64,000 nucleotides of DNA from Rhodospirillaceae bacterium (GTDB taxonomy: Bacteria > Pseudomonadota > Alphaproteobacteria > Thalassobaculales > Thalassobaculaceae): contig JAGYJX010000021.1 in assembly GCA_018401495.1 (NCBI GenBank), positions 186,001 to 250,000 on the forward strand. The letters run 5' to 3'. This document shows, piece after piece, positions 22,122 through 30,723 of the stretch. The notes beneath the pieces were generated by a model, which was given only the letters and a program-made list of their open reading frames with translations, ran no database searches and was not told where the DNA came from. A program made the translations under genes and the position numbers. Each line of letters opens with the position of its first letter. Positions within the stretch are counted from its first letter, which is position 1.

Positions 22122-22829
22122 TTATGCCGCCCGCGACGCCGCGGGAGCAGCGTGCAGAACCGCGGTCAATTCAGCGAGGATCGACAAGGCGATCTCGGCG
22201 GGAGAGACCGCCCCGATCGCGAGCCCGGCGGGTCCGTGAATCCGGTCGAGGGCGGCGTCGTCGAAGCCGGCGTCACGGAGGCGGTCCAGGCGGCGGGCGT
22301 GGGTGCGCCGGCTGCCCAGGCAGGCGATGTAGAAGGCATCGGACTTCAGAGCCACCTCCAGGGCCGGGTCATCCAGCTTGGGATCGTGGGTGAGGGTGAC
22401 CACCGCGGTTCGGCTGTCCGGGGCGAGGGTCGTCATCGCCTCGTCAGGCCAGTCGTCCAGCAGACGCACGTTCGGAAAGCGGTCGGTGGTGGCGAAGCTG
22501 GCCCGAGGGTCGATCACGATGACCTCGTAGCCGGCGATCGCCGCCATCGGCACCAGGGTCTGCGAGATGTGGACGGCGCCGACGACGATGATGCGCAAGG
22601 GCGGGTTGTGGCAGTCTACGAAGTACCGGACGTCGCCGTGTTCGAGCACGCCGCCGGCGTTGTCGCGAAGGCGCGTTCGGGCCGCGAGCACCAACTCCTC
22701 CGGTAGATCGCCGTCAACACGATCGTGGAACACCAGCGCCTGGGCGCCGTCGCTGAGGGCTGTCACCAGCGCCGCCGGTCTCTTGGCCGATCGGGCGGCC
22801 TGCAGCGTCTCGAACAGTGCCGCCTTCAT
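22122..22829 (-). CDS. XdhC-family molybdenum cofactor maturation protein
   Basis: A 235-residue XdhC/CoxF-type protein that would protect and deliver sulfurated molybdenum cofactor to a hydroxylase. The C-terminal Rossmann domain is clear: IIVVGAVHISQTLVPMAAIAGYEV, VIDPRASFAT, then AFYIACLGSRRTHARRLDRL and IHGPAGLAIGAVSPAEIALSI. The N-terminal third is shorter than in stand-alone XdhC. The ATG at 22829 lies 5 bases after the preceding gene's stop. The two XdhC halves thus appear on two adjacent genes. Confidence 0.87.
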   Translation of the reverse strand: MKAALFETLQAARSAKRPAALVTALSDGAQALVFHDRVDGDLPEELVLAARTRLRDNAGGVLEHGDVRYFVDCHNPPLRIIVVGAVHISQTLVPMAAIAGYEVIVIDPRASFATTDRFPNVRLLDDWPDEAMTTLAPDSRTAVVTLTHDPKLDDPALEVALKSDAFYIACLGSRRTHARRLDRLRDAGFDDAALDRIHGPAGLAIGAVSPAEIALSILAELTAVLHAAPAASRAA

Positions 22830-22833
22830 GATG

Positions 22834-23175
22834 TCAGTCCTCCAGCCGCTCCACCCAGACCTCGACCTTCCCGCCGCAGGCCAAGCCCACATCCCAGGCC
22901 TGCTCGTCGCTGACGCCGAAATCCAGCAGGCGGGGCTTGCCGTCCGCCATGACCTCGAACGCCTGCTTGATGACCGCACCCTCGATGCAGCCGCCGGACA
23001 CCGACCCCACCATGGCGCCGTCGCCGTCGACCACAAGCCTCGACCCGACGGGTCGCGGTGAACTGCCCCAGGTCTTGACGACGGTGGCGATCGCGACCTT
23101 TCGGCCCTCGGCGCGCCAAGCGCCGACGGTACCGAGCACATCGTCCTGGCTGGCAAAGGCGTTGATGTCGGTCAT
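22834..23175 (-). CDS. small XdhC N-terminal-domain protein (CoxI-like)
   Basis: A 113-residue protein made only of the XdhC/CoxI N-terminal domain: VAIATVVKTWGSSPRPVGSRL, VDGDGAMVGSVSGGCIEGAV and WDVGLACGGKVEVWVE. The conserved cysteines in SGGCIEG and GLACGG are present. Its ATG overlaps the CoxE-like stop in an ATGA. It likely works with the adjacent larger XdhC protein in cofactor insertion. Confidence 0.87.
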   Translation of the reverse strand: MTDINAFASQDDVLGTVGAWRAEGRKVAIATVVKTWGSSPRPVGSRLVVDGDGAMVGSVSGGCIEGAVIKQAFEVMADGKPRLLDFGVSDEQAWDVGLACGGKVEVWVERLED

Positions 23176-24489
23176 CGCTTGGCTCCCTCGGTCTGTCGCT
23201 GCTCGTCTTCGACCCGTCGCAGTTCCTGCATCCAGCGCTCCATACCCTCGCGACGTCTAAGGGCCGGGCGTCCGATCGCGTCGGCGAGATGCTCGAGGCT
23301 GTCGAGCGAGTGGACAGTCCGGAAATCGTCGACGTGCGGTAGAATCGCCCGCACACCCAATGATTTGGGCGCGAACCCCTCGAAGCGCAACAGCGGGTTC
23401 AGCCAGATGAGGCGGCGGCAGGACTTGTGCAGCCGCTCCATCTCCTTGGCCAAGCCGGCGCCGACTTCACGATCGAGGCCGTCGGTGATCAGCAGCACCA
23501 CGGCGCCCTGGGTCAGGACACGGCGGCCCCAGTAGCGGTTGAACTCGTGCAGGCTCTGGCCGATCCGGGTGCCGCCCGACCAGTCGTCGACGTTGGCGCC
23601 GACCTTGACCAGGGCGTCGTCGACGTCGCGCGATCGGAGGTAGCGCGTGACGTTGGTCAATCGGGTTCCGAACAGAAATGTGTGCACCCGGTCGCGGTCG
23701 CTGGTCACGGCGTGCATGAAATGCAGCAGCATGCGCGAGTACCGGCTCATCGACCCGGAGATGTCGCACAGCGCCACCAGCGGGGGTGGCGCATGCGACG
23801 CTTCTTCAGCTGCAGGGGATCTCGTCGCCGCCCGATCTCAGCGTGGCGCGCATGGTGCGCCGCAGGTCGATCCGCCGGCCGTGCTCGGACGGCCGGAAGC
23901 GCCGGGTCGGGACTTCCATGATCGGCAGCCGCATGTCGCGCACCGCCACCTTGGCGCGCGCGACCTCCTCGGCGGACATCTTCTCGAAGTCCATGGCGCG
24001 CAGCAACTCGCGGTCCGACCACGTCATGGACGCGTCGAACTCGACGTTCTCCTCGTCCGGTTCGCGGCTTGGATCCTCGTTCGGCGATCTCGGGGGCTGC
24101 AGCGCCTCGGCAACCCGCCGGCTGATCTCCTCGCGTTCCTTGTCGTCCGGCAGGTCGGCGCGGAACTCCGGCAGGATGACCTGCAGCATGCGCTCCAGGA
24201 TCCGCGGGTTCCGCCAAAACACGTGGAATGCCTGATCGAACAGCTCGCGCTGGTCGCGCCGGTTCACGAACACCGCGTGCAGGGTCCAGTAGAAGTCCCG
24301 GCGGTTGGTAACGCCGCTGACCTGGACCGCCTTGATCGCGTCGATCACCTTGCCCGGGCCGACGGGCAGCCCGGCGGCGCGCAGCGCGCGGCCGAAATGC
24401 ATGATGTTGTCCACCAGCTTGCCGCCGCCGGGGCCATCGGCATCCGGCAGGGCGCGGTCGTCCTCGGAGGGGGCGGCGGCGGGGGTCAC
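23172..24489 (-). CDS. CoxE-like von Willebrand factor A protein (two frame breaks)
   Basis: About 439 codons. The N-terminal half (KLVDNIMHFGRALRAAGLPVG, FYWTLHAVFVNRRDQRELFDQAF, then RRIDLRRTMRATLRSGGDEI) leads to a vWA domain with the metal-site motif LCDISGSMSRYSRM, DDWSGGTRIGQSL and LLITDGLDRE. CoxE pairs with the MoxR ATPase CoxD to remodel the Cu-Mo site of CO dehydrogenase. Two short deletions in G-runs at 23782-23786 and 23815-23818 break the frame; lengthening each run by one base restores LQLKKRRMRHPPLVALCDIS. The stop overlaps the next gene. Confidence 0.87.
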
Positions 24490-24508
24490 GGTCTCGCCTG
24501 CACCGTCT

Positions 24509-25435
24509 TCAGCCCACCGCCGCGGCGCCGGCCATCTCGCTCTTGATCTGGTTCAGGATGCGGGTCGCCTCGCTTCCCTGGATCTTGGCGATGTCGTCCT
24601 GGTATTTCAGCAGGACGCCGAGGGTGTTCTCGATGGCCGCCGGGTCCAGCGACAGGTGGTCGAGCTGGACCAGGGCGTGCACCCAGTCGATGGTCTCGGC
24701 GACGCCCGGGACCTTGAACAGGTCCATCTTGCGGAGCTCGTGGACGAACGCGACCACCTGGCGCGACAGTTCCGCCGGCGCGTCGGCCGCACGGACACGC
24801 AGGATCTCGCGCTCGCGGGCGGCGGAGGGATAGTCGACCCAGTAGTAAAAACACCGGCGCTTCAGGGCGTCGTGGATCTCGCGAGTCCGGTTCGAGGTGA
24901 TGATGACGATGGGCGGCGTCGCGGCCTTCATCGGCCCGAGCTCCGGGATCGTCACCTGGAAGTCCGACAGCACCTCCAGCAGGAACGCCTCGAACGGCTC
25001 GTCGGTGCGGTCGAGTTCGTCGATCAGCAGCACCGGCGCGCCGCGCTCGTCGGCCTCCAGGGCCTGCAGGATCGGCCGCTTGATCAGGAACCGGTCGTCG
25101 AAGATGTCGCGGGCTAGAGCCTCGCGATCGGCGCCGCCGGCGGCCTCGGCAAGCCGGATCTCCACCATCTGCCGAGCGTAGTTCCACTCGTAGACGGCGG
25201 ACGCGACATCCAGGCCCTCGTAGCACTGCAGCCGGATCAGACGACGATCGAGTTGCGCCGCGAGAACTTTGGCGATTTCGGTCTTGCCGACTCCGGCCTC
25301 ACCTTCGAGAAAAAGCGGGCGTTGAAGGCTGAGCGCGAGATGCAGGGCGGTCGCCAACGAGCGATCTGCCACATACTCACCGGCGGTCAGCATCTCCAGG
25401 GTGGAGTCGACGGACCCGGGAATCGAGACGGCCAT
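24509..25435 (-). CDS. MoxR-family AAA+ ATPase (CoxD-like)
   Basis: A 308-residue AAA+ ATPase. Walker A GEAGVGKTE lies near residue 45, Walker B VLLIDELDRTDEPFEAFLLE near residue 135, and the sensor-1 region IVIITSNRTREIHDALKRRC follows. MoxR proteins act with vWA partners as chaperone-like remodelling machines, and the partner is encoded immediately downstream. Together they mirror coxD-coxE of CO-oxidising bacteria. The structural genes (coxMSL or similar) are not in the window, so the client enzyme is unknown. Confidence 0.88.
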   Translation of the reverse strand: MAVSIPGSVDSTLEMLTAGEYVADRSLATALHLALSLQRPLFLEGEAGVGKTEIAKVLAAQLDRRLIRLQCYEGLDVASAVYEWNYARQMVEIRLAEAAGGADREALARDIFDDRFLIKRPILQALEADERGAPVLLIDELDRTDEPFEAFLLEVLSDFQVTIPELGPMKAATPPIVIITSNRTREIHDALKRRCFYYWVDYPSAAREREILRVRAADAPAELSRQVVAFVHELRKMDLFKVPGVAETIDWVHALVQLDHLSLDPAAIENTLGVLLKYQDDIAKIQGSEATRILNQIKSEMAGAAAVG

Positions 25436-25498
25436 GGAAGCTCCGGTCGGGAGAGGAAGGGGTTAGAAGGACGCTCGGGACATACCATGCGGCGCCGA

Positions 25499-25960
25499 TC
25501 AAGGCCAATATCGCCCCGAAGCGCCTATGGCCACCACGACCAGCCCGAGCGCCAGGTTGACCGCGACGATCCGCCTGACCTTGGCCAGGGCGGGGGCGAT
25601 TGCCTGGGCGTCGCCGGCATCCACCGCGTGGCTGAACCGTCGCCACGCCGCGAAGTACAGGTGACCGAACAGCAGGAACATCACCCAGCCCAGGCCCTGC
25701 ATGACATGGACCGAGAGGTCGACGCCGGCCATCCCTCCAAATTGTCCGAACACCAGGGCGTACCCGGTGACCGGTAGGATGAAGACCGAAGCCCAAACCC
25801 AGGGAAAGAAACGGGCGAACACCCGGCGCCAGAGGCGCGCGCGTTCCGGCGCCGGCTCGATGGCGCCGACGGAGGGACGCAGCACGACATAGGCGAAGAA
25901 CATTCCGCCGACCCACACCGTGGCGGCGAGAGCGTGCAGGGCAAGCAGGAGCGCGGTCAT
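25499..25960 (-). CDS. CopD-family integral membrane protein
   Basis: A 153-residue, four-helix membrane protein: LLLALHALAATVWVGGMFFAY with the family's HxxAAxxWxGG pattern, then FFPWVWASVFILPVTGYAL, VMQGLGWVMFLLFGHLYF and a final helix near the C-terminus. It resembles the CopD domain of copper resistance proteins and related small haem- or copper-linked membrane proteins of unknown function. It precedes the MoxR gene by 63 bases and may belong to that operon; a copper link would suit CO dehydrogenase, but this is speculative. Confidence 0.72.
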   Translation of the reverse strand: MTALLLALHALAATVWVGGMFFAYVVLRPSVGAIEPAPERARLWRRVFARFFPWVWASVFILPVTGYALVFGQFGGMAGVDLSVHVMQGLGWVMFLLFGHLYFAAWRRFSHAVDAGDAQAIAPALAKVRRIVAVNLALGLVVVAIGASGRYWP

Positions 25961-26219
25961 GGGCTGGTCCGGTCCTCATGAAGCTGACGAACAGATCTGC
26001 CTTTCTGACACGGATACCAAGACTTCGGAACCTCGACCGTCACGGCAACGGCGCTGACGATCGAGTCGGTGCTGACGGTGGCATGCCGCGCGCGCCGCTC
26101 CGCGGCCATCGAGGTCGAACCCCGCGTCCTGCGGGGAGCCGTTCGGCCCGAAAGCGGTTTCCCATCTGGCGGCGCAACCCGTGCCGGCGACGCGACCCAC
26201 GTCCTGGAGCCAGACCCGA
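25961..26219. other. divergent intergenic region between CopD-like and AI-2E-type genes
   Basis: 259 bases without a supported gene. It should hold the promoters of both flanking genes. A GGAAC at 26027 lacks a GTT partner at the right spacing, so I do not call a stress promoter here. Confidence 0.5.
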
Positions 26220-27338
26220 ATGATCCCCAGCGTCGAGCCCTCGACCACGCCCACCCTCGAGAGCCGCCTGCCGAGTGTGATCTACGCTGTCTGGGGGGTG
26301 GCGGTTCTGGCGTTGGTCGCGGCGCTCTGGGCGGCCCAGGTCTTGGTTATCCCGATCGTCGCCGCGGTCGTCCTGGCTGTGATCGTGACTCCGATTGCGC
26401 GCTTCCTGGTGCGCCGCCTGCGCTTTCCCAACGCGCTCGCCGCGTTCGCGGCAGCGTTGATCGCGGTCATGGTGGTTCTCACGTTGCTTCTGGTGGCGGT
26501 ACCGACGGTCCAGCGGGTAGCCGCCGACTTCCCGACGCTGGCCTATCGGGTCGAGTACAAACTGCGCAGCATTGCGCTGTCGATCGAGGCGGTGCAGCGG
26601 TGGTCAAAAACGGTCGAGGAGATGACGTCCATTGGCGAGCGGGATGACGCCAACCGGATCATTGTCAGGGAAGGCCAGGGGGCTTTGGGTCAGGTGATCA
26701 GTTCCGCGCCGCTGGTGGTCGCGCAACTGGTGTTCATGCTCGTGCTGACGTTCTTCTTCGTTCGGGATCGTCGATCCCTGCAGCGCTTGCTGATCCAGGC
26801 CGCGCCAACCCCGCTCACCAAACTGCGGGCGGCGCGGGTCTGCCGGCTCGTCCAGCGCAACGCCGCCTCCTACCTTCTGGCGGTGTCGATGATCAACCTT
26901 ACCCTCGGCGCGGCAACCGCGGTTGCCTTCTATCTTGCCGACATGCCGGCGCCGCTGGCGTGGGGGGTGGCGATGGCGATCCTGAACTTCCTGCCGTTCA
27001 TTGGGCCGCTGATCCTTCAGGTCATCGCCTTCCTGGCCGGACTGGTGGTGTATCCATCGATCGAGGCGGCGCTGATACCGCCGGCCCTCCTGATCGCCCT
27101 CAACCTGGTCGAGTCGAATTTTGGTATGCCCTTGGTGATGGAGCACCGCTTCACCACGAGCCCTCTGGCGACCTTGATCGCGATCGCGCTCGGGGCGTGG
27201 CTTTGGGGCACCGCCGGCGCGATTCTGGCGGTGCCACTGGTGGTAATGGCCACCACCGCCGCGAAGGCCTGGTGGCGGGACTTGCCGGAGGCGAAGCGCT
27301 GGTTTCCGGGACGATCCGGAATTCACCCGTTGCGCTGA
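26220..27338 (+). CDS. AI-2E family transporter (YhhT/PerM-like)
   Basis: A 372-residue polytopic membrane protein. N-terminal helices (VIYAVWGVAVLALVAALWAA and LVIPIVAAVVLAVIVTPI) precede a soluble segment (about residues 90-160). Then come LVFMLVLTFFFVRDR, a further set of helices and the family signature VESNFGMPLVMEHRF with LNFLPFIGPL. Members export diverse solutes; AI-2 transport itself is shown for only a few. The start at 26220 is preferred to an in-frame ATG at 26181 because homologous N-termini are short. It overlaps the convergent LysR gene by 16 bases. Confidence 0.87.
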   Translation: MIPSVEPSTTPTLESRLPSVIYAVWGVAVLALVAALWAAQVLVIPIVAAVVLAVIVTPIARFLVRRLRFPNALAAFAAALIAVMVVLTLLLVAVPTVQRVAADFPTLAYRVEYKLRSIALSIEAVQRWSKTVEEMTSIGERDDANRIIVREGQGALGQVISSAPLVVAQLVFMLVLTFFFVRDRRSLQRLLIQAAPTPLTKLRAARVCRLVQRNAASYLLAVSMINLTLGAATAVAFYLADMPAPLAWGVAMAILNFLPFIGPLILQVIAFLAGLVVYPSIEAALIPPALLIALNLVESNFGMPLVMEHRFTTSPLATLIAIALGAWLWGTAGAILAVPLVVMATTAAKAWWRDLPEAKRWFPGRSGIHPLR

Positions 27339-28279
27339 GAATCTCCGGCAGAGGGGCAAGGCTGGTTCACATCGATTGCGACATCCTCGTCAGGCGCGGT
27401 TTCTCCAGCCAACCGCAAACGATTGGCGGCGAACACGCCCGCGACCCAGTTCATGACCGCCCGAATGTGCGGCAACCGGCGCAAGTCGCGATGCACGATG
27501 AGCCAGTGCGGCGCGTCGAGTTCGGCGATAGGCCCGCCGACCCGCACCAAGCCGGCTTCGGCGTCGCCGACATAGCACGGCAGTACCACCCTCCCTGATC
27601 CCGCTCGAGCGGCGGCGAGCTGCAGTCCGAGGTTCGACGCCCGTGTCCGTAGTGAATTTCCCTCGACGTGTGCGCGTGCATCGATCCAGCGCGACACGGC
27701 GTAGTGCGCCTGTTCTTCGGTGAAGCTGATCCATCTGTTGCCGCAATGCGGGTCGACCGAATAGACGCCACACGCGATGCTCCCGACACGCGCGACATAC
27801 AGATCCCCCGTCTCGGGTCGGCCATGTCTGACAGCGAGATCGGCCTCGCGCCTTGAGAGGTTGGCTGTCTGGTCCGACACAACGAGTTCGATGAGCGCGC
27901 CTTCGGGCAACCTCGCCTGAGCGCCCGACCCTTCCAGGCATTGCGCCAGGAAACCGCCGGCCCATTCGCCCACCGAAAGCCTTACCGGGACAGAGTCCGG
28001 TGTGTTGGCAAGCCGATGCTGGCGCTGCAGGGTGTGAGCTGCGTCTTCCAACTTCTCGACCAGTGGCAGTATCGCCGACCCGGCCGCCGTTAGCCGCACC
28101 CCGTCGGGCAGCCGATCGAACAGTGGCACCGTGCCGAGCGCCGCTTCGAAGCGCGCGAGGCGCCGGCCGACGGTCGGTTGGCTGAGCCTCAGCGCACGGC
28201 CGGCGGCTCGCAGCGACCCTTCACGCGCGACCCACAGGAAGATGCGCGCGTCGTCCCAATCGAAGCCGGACTGATACAT
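27323..28279 (-). CDS. LysR-family transcriptional regulator
   Basis: A 318-residue regulator. The N-terminal winged helix-turn-helix reads DDARIFLWVAREGSLRAAGRALRLSQPTVGRRLARFEAALG (residues about 9-49, shown in outline). The effector-binding domain begins near residue 95 (PVRLSVGEWAGGFLAQ) and includes LIELVVSDQTANLSRREADLAVRHGRP. The VGRRL form of the recognition helix is typical of GcvA/AmpR-distant single-gene regulators in alphaproteobacteria. It is divergent from the acetyltransferase gene at 28367, so that gene is a possible target. Confidence 0.88.
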   Translation of the reverse strand: MYQSGFDWDDARIFLWVAREGSLRAAGRALRLSQPTVGRRLARFEAALGTVPLFDRLPDGVRLTAAGSAILPLVEKLEDAAHTLQRQHRLANTPDSVPVRLSVGEWAGGFLAQCLEGSGAQARLPEGALIELVVSDQTANLSRREADLAVRHGRPETGDLYVARVGSIACGVYSVDPHCGNRWISFTEEQAHYAVSRWIDARAHVEGNSLRTRASNLGLQLAAARAGSGRVVLPCYVGDAEAGLVRVGGPIAELDAPHWLIVHRDLRRLPHIRAVMNWVAGVFAANRLRLAGETAPDEDVAIDVNQPCPSAGDSQRNG

Positions 28280-28366
28280 TTTTGAACATCCTGAGGCGCA
28301 ATTAGGAGCATGTCACTGCATTGTCGCATCGCTATGCATGCCGCCGGAACCGCAGCGAGGCGCAAC

Positions 28367-28936
28367 GTGAAACATTTGCTCATCCGGCCTGCATTGGCGG
28401 CAGACCTGCCGGCCTTGGTCGACATCTTCAACCACTACGTCGTCCACGGACACGTCACCTTTGCGGTGGTGCCACATACGGTGGCGTCACGCCGGCCGTG
28501 GTTCGACAGCTTCGGCGACGGGCCTCATCAGATTCTGGTCGGGGAGAGCGGGGGGGTGGTCGTCGGCTGCGCCTACAGCAGCCGGTATCGACCGGGGCCG
28601 GCTTTCGATACGACAGTGGAAACGAGCATCTACCTGCACCCGAACGAGCGCCAGTCCGGAGTGGGTTCGCGGCTGTACGCCGAACTGCTGAAGCGGCTGG
28701 CCGCCCAACCGCTCCATCTGGCCGTCGCCGGCGTCGCGCTGCCCAACCCGGCCTCGTTGGCGCTGCACAGGCGAATGGGCTTCGATGAGGTCGGCACGTT
28801 CAGGGAGTACGCCCGAAAACACGACACATGGATCAGTTCCACCTGGTTCCAACGCCGTGTGGGGTTGGCGGTCGCGTCTTCCGCAACGTCGGCGGAAGAC
28901 ACACAGTATGCCGGGCGCCCTTCGCCGATCAGCTAG
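28367..28936 (+). CDS. GNAT N-acetyltransferase, phosphinothricin acetyltransferase-like
   Basis: A GNAT protein of about 189 residues. Features are IRPALAADLPALVDIFNHYVVHGHVTF at the N-terminus, then VGCAYSSRYRPGPAFDTTVETSIYLHP and the acetyl-CoA loop ERQSGVGSRLYAELL, and finally NPASLALHRRMGFDEVGTF, all in the order of the Pat/Bar group. I choose the GTG at 28367 (preceded by GAGG), which gives the conserved start; an upstream ATG at 28310 adds 19 unconserved residues. The true amine substrate is unknown. Confidence 0.8.
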   Translation: MKHLLIRPALAADLPALVDIFNHYVVHGHVTFAVVPHTVASRRPWFDSFGDGPHQILVGESGGVVVGCAYSSRYRPGPAFDTTVETSIYLHPNERQSGVGSRLYAELLKRLAAQPLHLAVAGVALPNPASLALHRRMGFDEVGTFREYARKHDTWISSTWFQRRVGLAVASSATSAEDTQYAGRPSPIS

Positions 28937-29358
28937 CGACGGGTTCTGGCGATCAAGGTCCCGATGACGAAGGCGGCGGCGGTGATCGCGAGCGGTGACA
29001 AGGTCTTTCCTGCCCCGGTCCCGGCGCGAAACCCCGCATCGGCCAGCATCGACGCGCCGAACCCGCCTGGGCTGGTGGCGTTAAGCCGCTCGAGATCCCG
29101 CAGGCGTCGACGGCGTTGACGACTCATCCTCGTCAGCGCGACCACCAACCCGAACACGAGCAGTCCGACGGCCCAGGCCAGCAGTGCCGGAACCGTCCCG
29201 ATGCGCTCCGCCGTGGCGACCACTCCGGCCGCCACCGCCAGACCAAGCGCCGCCACCATGACAAGCCCAAGCAGCATCGCCGTGGCGATGCTCCACGCCG
29301 CCTCTCGCAGTCGGGCTCTGCCCAGCTGCTGGAGCACGGCGACATAGGGCAGCGCCAT
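28933..29358 (-). CDS. small membrane protein, holin-superfamily-like
   Basis: A 141-residue protein. Two long hydrophobic helices (about residues 22-45 and 57-76: AMLLGLVMVAALGLAVAAGVV, LLAWAVGLLVFGLVVALT) are followed by a basic stretch and a third weak hydrophobic segment at the C-terminus (LAITAAAFVIGTLI). The layout resembles the phage-holin-like membrane proteins that often sit beside DUF883 proteins. It starts 1 base past the DUF883 stop, so the two form one unit. Confidence 0.6.
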   Translation of the reverse strand: MALPYVAVLQQLGRARLREAAWSIATAMLLGLVMVAALGLAVAAGVVATAERIGTVPALLAWAVGLLVFGLVVALTRMSRQRRRRLRDLERLNATSPGGFGASMLADAGFRAGTGAGKTLSPLAITAAAFVIGTLIARTRR

Positions 29359-29359
29359 G

Positions 29360-29662
29360 TTACGAGCGCCGGATGACGGACCCGAACAGCAGGCCGACCC
29401 CGAAGGCGATCAGCAGGGAAGTCGCGGGCTTCTCGTCGACGAAGTCGGTGACTTTGGTTGAGGCGACGTTGGCAGCCTGCTTGGCCGACGTAGCCGTCTT
29501 GTGAACGCGGTCGCGGGTATAGTCGGCCGCCTCGTCCGCGGACTCGCCGACCAGTCGGGCAACCGCCTCGGTCAAATTCGCGATGTCGCGTCGCAACGCA
29601 TCGAACTCGACCTGAACATCGGCGCTCGCGCCGCTGGTGGCGGCCTTCGGGGTGTCGGCCAT
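29360..29662 (-). CDS. DUF883 (ElaB/YqjD-like) membrane-anchored protein
   Basis: A 100-residue protein. An acidic, helical N-terminal part (VEFDALRRDIANLTEAVARL, ADYTRDRVHKTATSAKQAA) is followed by a C-terminal anchor (LLIAFGVGLLFGSVIRRS). ElaB/YqjD proteins tether ribosomes or act in stress at the inner membrane of enteric bacteria. The start is fixed by a strong AAAGGAGG at 6 bases before ATG 29662; two upstream in-frame ATGs are less likely. An EcfG-type promoter lies just upstream. Confidence 0.8.
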   Translation of the reverse strand: MADTPKAATSGASADVQVEFDALRRDIANLTEAVARLVGESADEAADYTRDRVHKTATSAKQAANVASTKVTDFVDEKPATSLLIAFGVGLLFGSVIRRS

Positions 29663-29692
29663 CGTCATCCTCCTTTTGAGATTCGATACGAC

Positions 29693-29724
29693 GGGGAACC
29701 ATCGCGGCAGTGGCACGGTTCCCC
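29693..29724. promoter_or_regulatory. palindromic, two-way EcfG-type stress promoter
   Basis: The perfect inverted repeat GGGGAACC (29693-29700) - 16 bases - GGTTCCCC (29717-29724) contains GGAAC-N17-GGTT on each strand. The minus copy would drive the DUF883 pair (ATG at 29662, about 35 bases from the -10). The plus copy would drive the hydrolase starting at about 29832. The same GGAAC-N17-GGTT occurs before glgE. The motif is seen directly; its use as a promoter is inferred. Confidence 0.6.
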
Positions 29725-29831
29725 ATCGCTCGACCGGCAGTCGGTCCGATGGCGAGACAGCGGCGCCGGTTGAACTCGCCGTCGAACCACCTGAGACTGA
29801 CGGTCCCGGGGGTATTCAGGTCGAGGTGTGC

Positions 29832-30723
29832 ATGCGTCCCAACGCCGGCAGCTTTCCCTACACAGATGAAAACGGCACGGTATGGCTTGCCTTCATGGAC
29901 TTCGGCGATCGCTCTCGCGACAGGGTGGTGCTTTGCGTCCACGGGTTGACCCGCAACGGCCGGGATTTCGACCGTCTCGCCAGTCGCCATGGCCAAGGAC
30001 TTCAGGGTGATCGAAGTTGACGTCGCCGGTCGCGGCCGCTCCGGATGGCTGGCCGACAAATCGGCTTACACCTACGACACGTATCTGAAGCACATGGCGG
30101 CCTTGCTGGACTATCGCGGATTGCAGCAGGTCGATTGGGTTGGCACGTCGATGGGCGGCCTGATCGGCATGCTGATGGCGACGCTCCCGGAGAGTCCGAT
30201 CAGGCGGCTTGTGCTGAACGATGTCGGTCCCTTCATTCCGGGCGCCGCGCTCGACCGGATCGCCAGCCGGGTCGGCGACGACCCGCGCTTTCCAAGGCTC
30301 CAGGATGCCGCGGAGTATTTTCGGGACGTGTACGCTGATTTTGGCGTACCCGACGAGCTCGGCTGGTCCGACCTTACGCTGCATTCCACGACCCGGCAGG
30401 AGAACGGCACCTACGCGCTGCACTACGACCCGGCAATCGGCGATGCGTTCAAGGAACGCCCCATGCAGGATGTCGACTTGTGGTCAGTTTGGGACGCCGT
30501 GACCTGTCCGGTGCTGGTGTTGCGCGGCGAACGGTCGGACGTGCTGACCGCTGAAACGGCACAGGAAATGACACGCCGCGGGCCAAGGGCCGAGGTGGTC
30601 GAGTTCGCAGACTGCGGCCATGCACCGTCGCTGATGCGTGAAGACCAGATCGCGGTGGTTCGGGACTGGCTTCTCTCGTTCGATGTTGTCGAGGAGCAGG
30701 AAGCGGACGATGCCGTCGGATGA
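29832..30723 (+). CDS. alpha/beta hydrolase (frame break near 29985)
   Basis: About 297 codons. ENGTVWLAFMDFGD and VVLCVHGLTRNGRDFDRL (oxyanion region) come first. After a one-base break near 29985 follow FRVIEVDVAGRGRSGWL, the nucleophile Ser in WVGTSMGGLIGMLMATLP, an Asp in LRGERSDVLT and the His in ADCGHAPSLM. The N-terminus is uncertain: no strong ribosome site is visible at 29832 and the frame is open further upstream. The next gene starts inside its last codons, so both may be one unit. Confidence 0.75.

Noticed and set aside
26027..26031. GGAAC in the gap before the AI-2E-type gene
   Set aside because: No CGTT or GGTT at proper distance.
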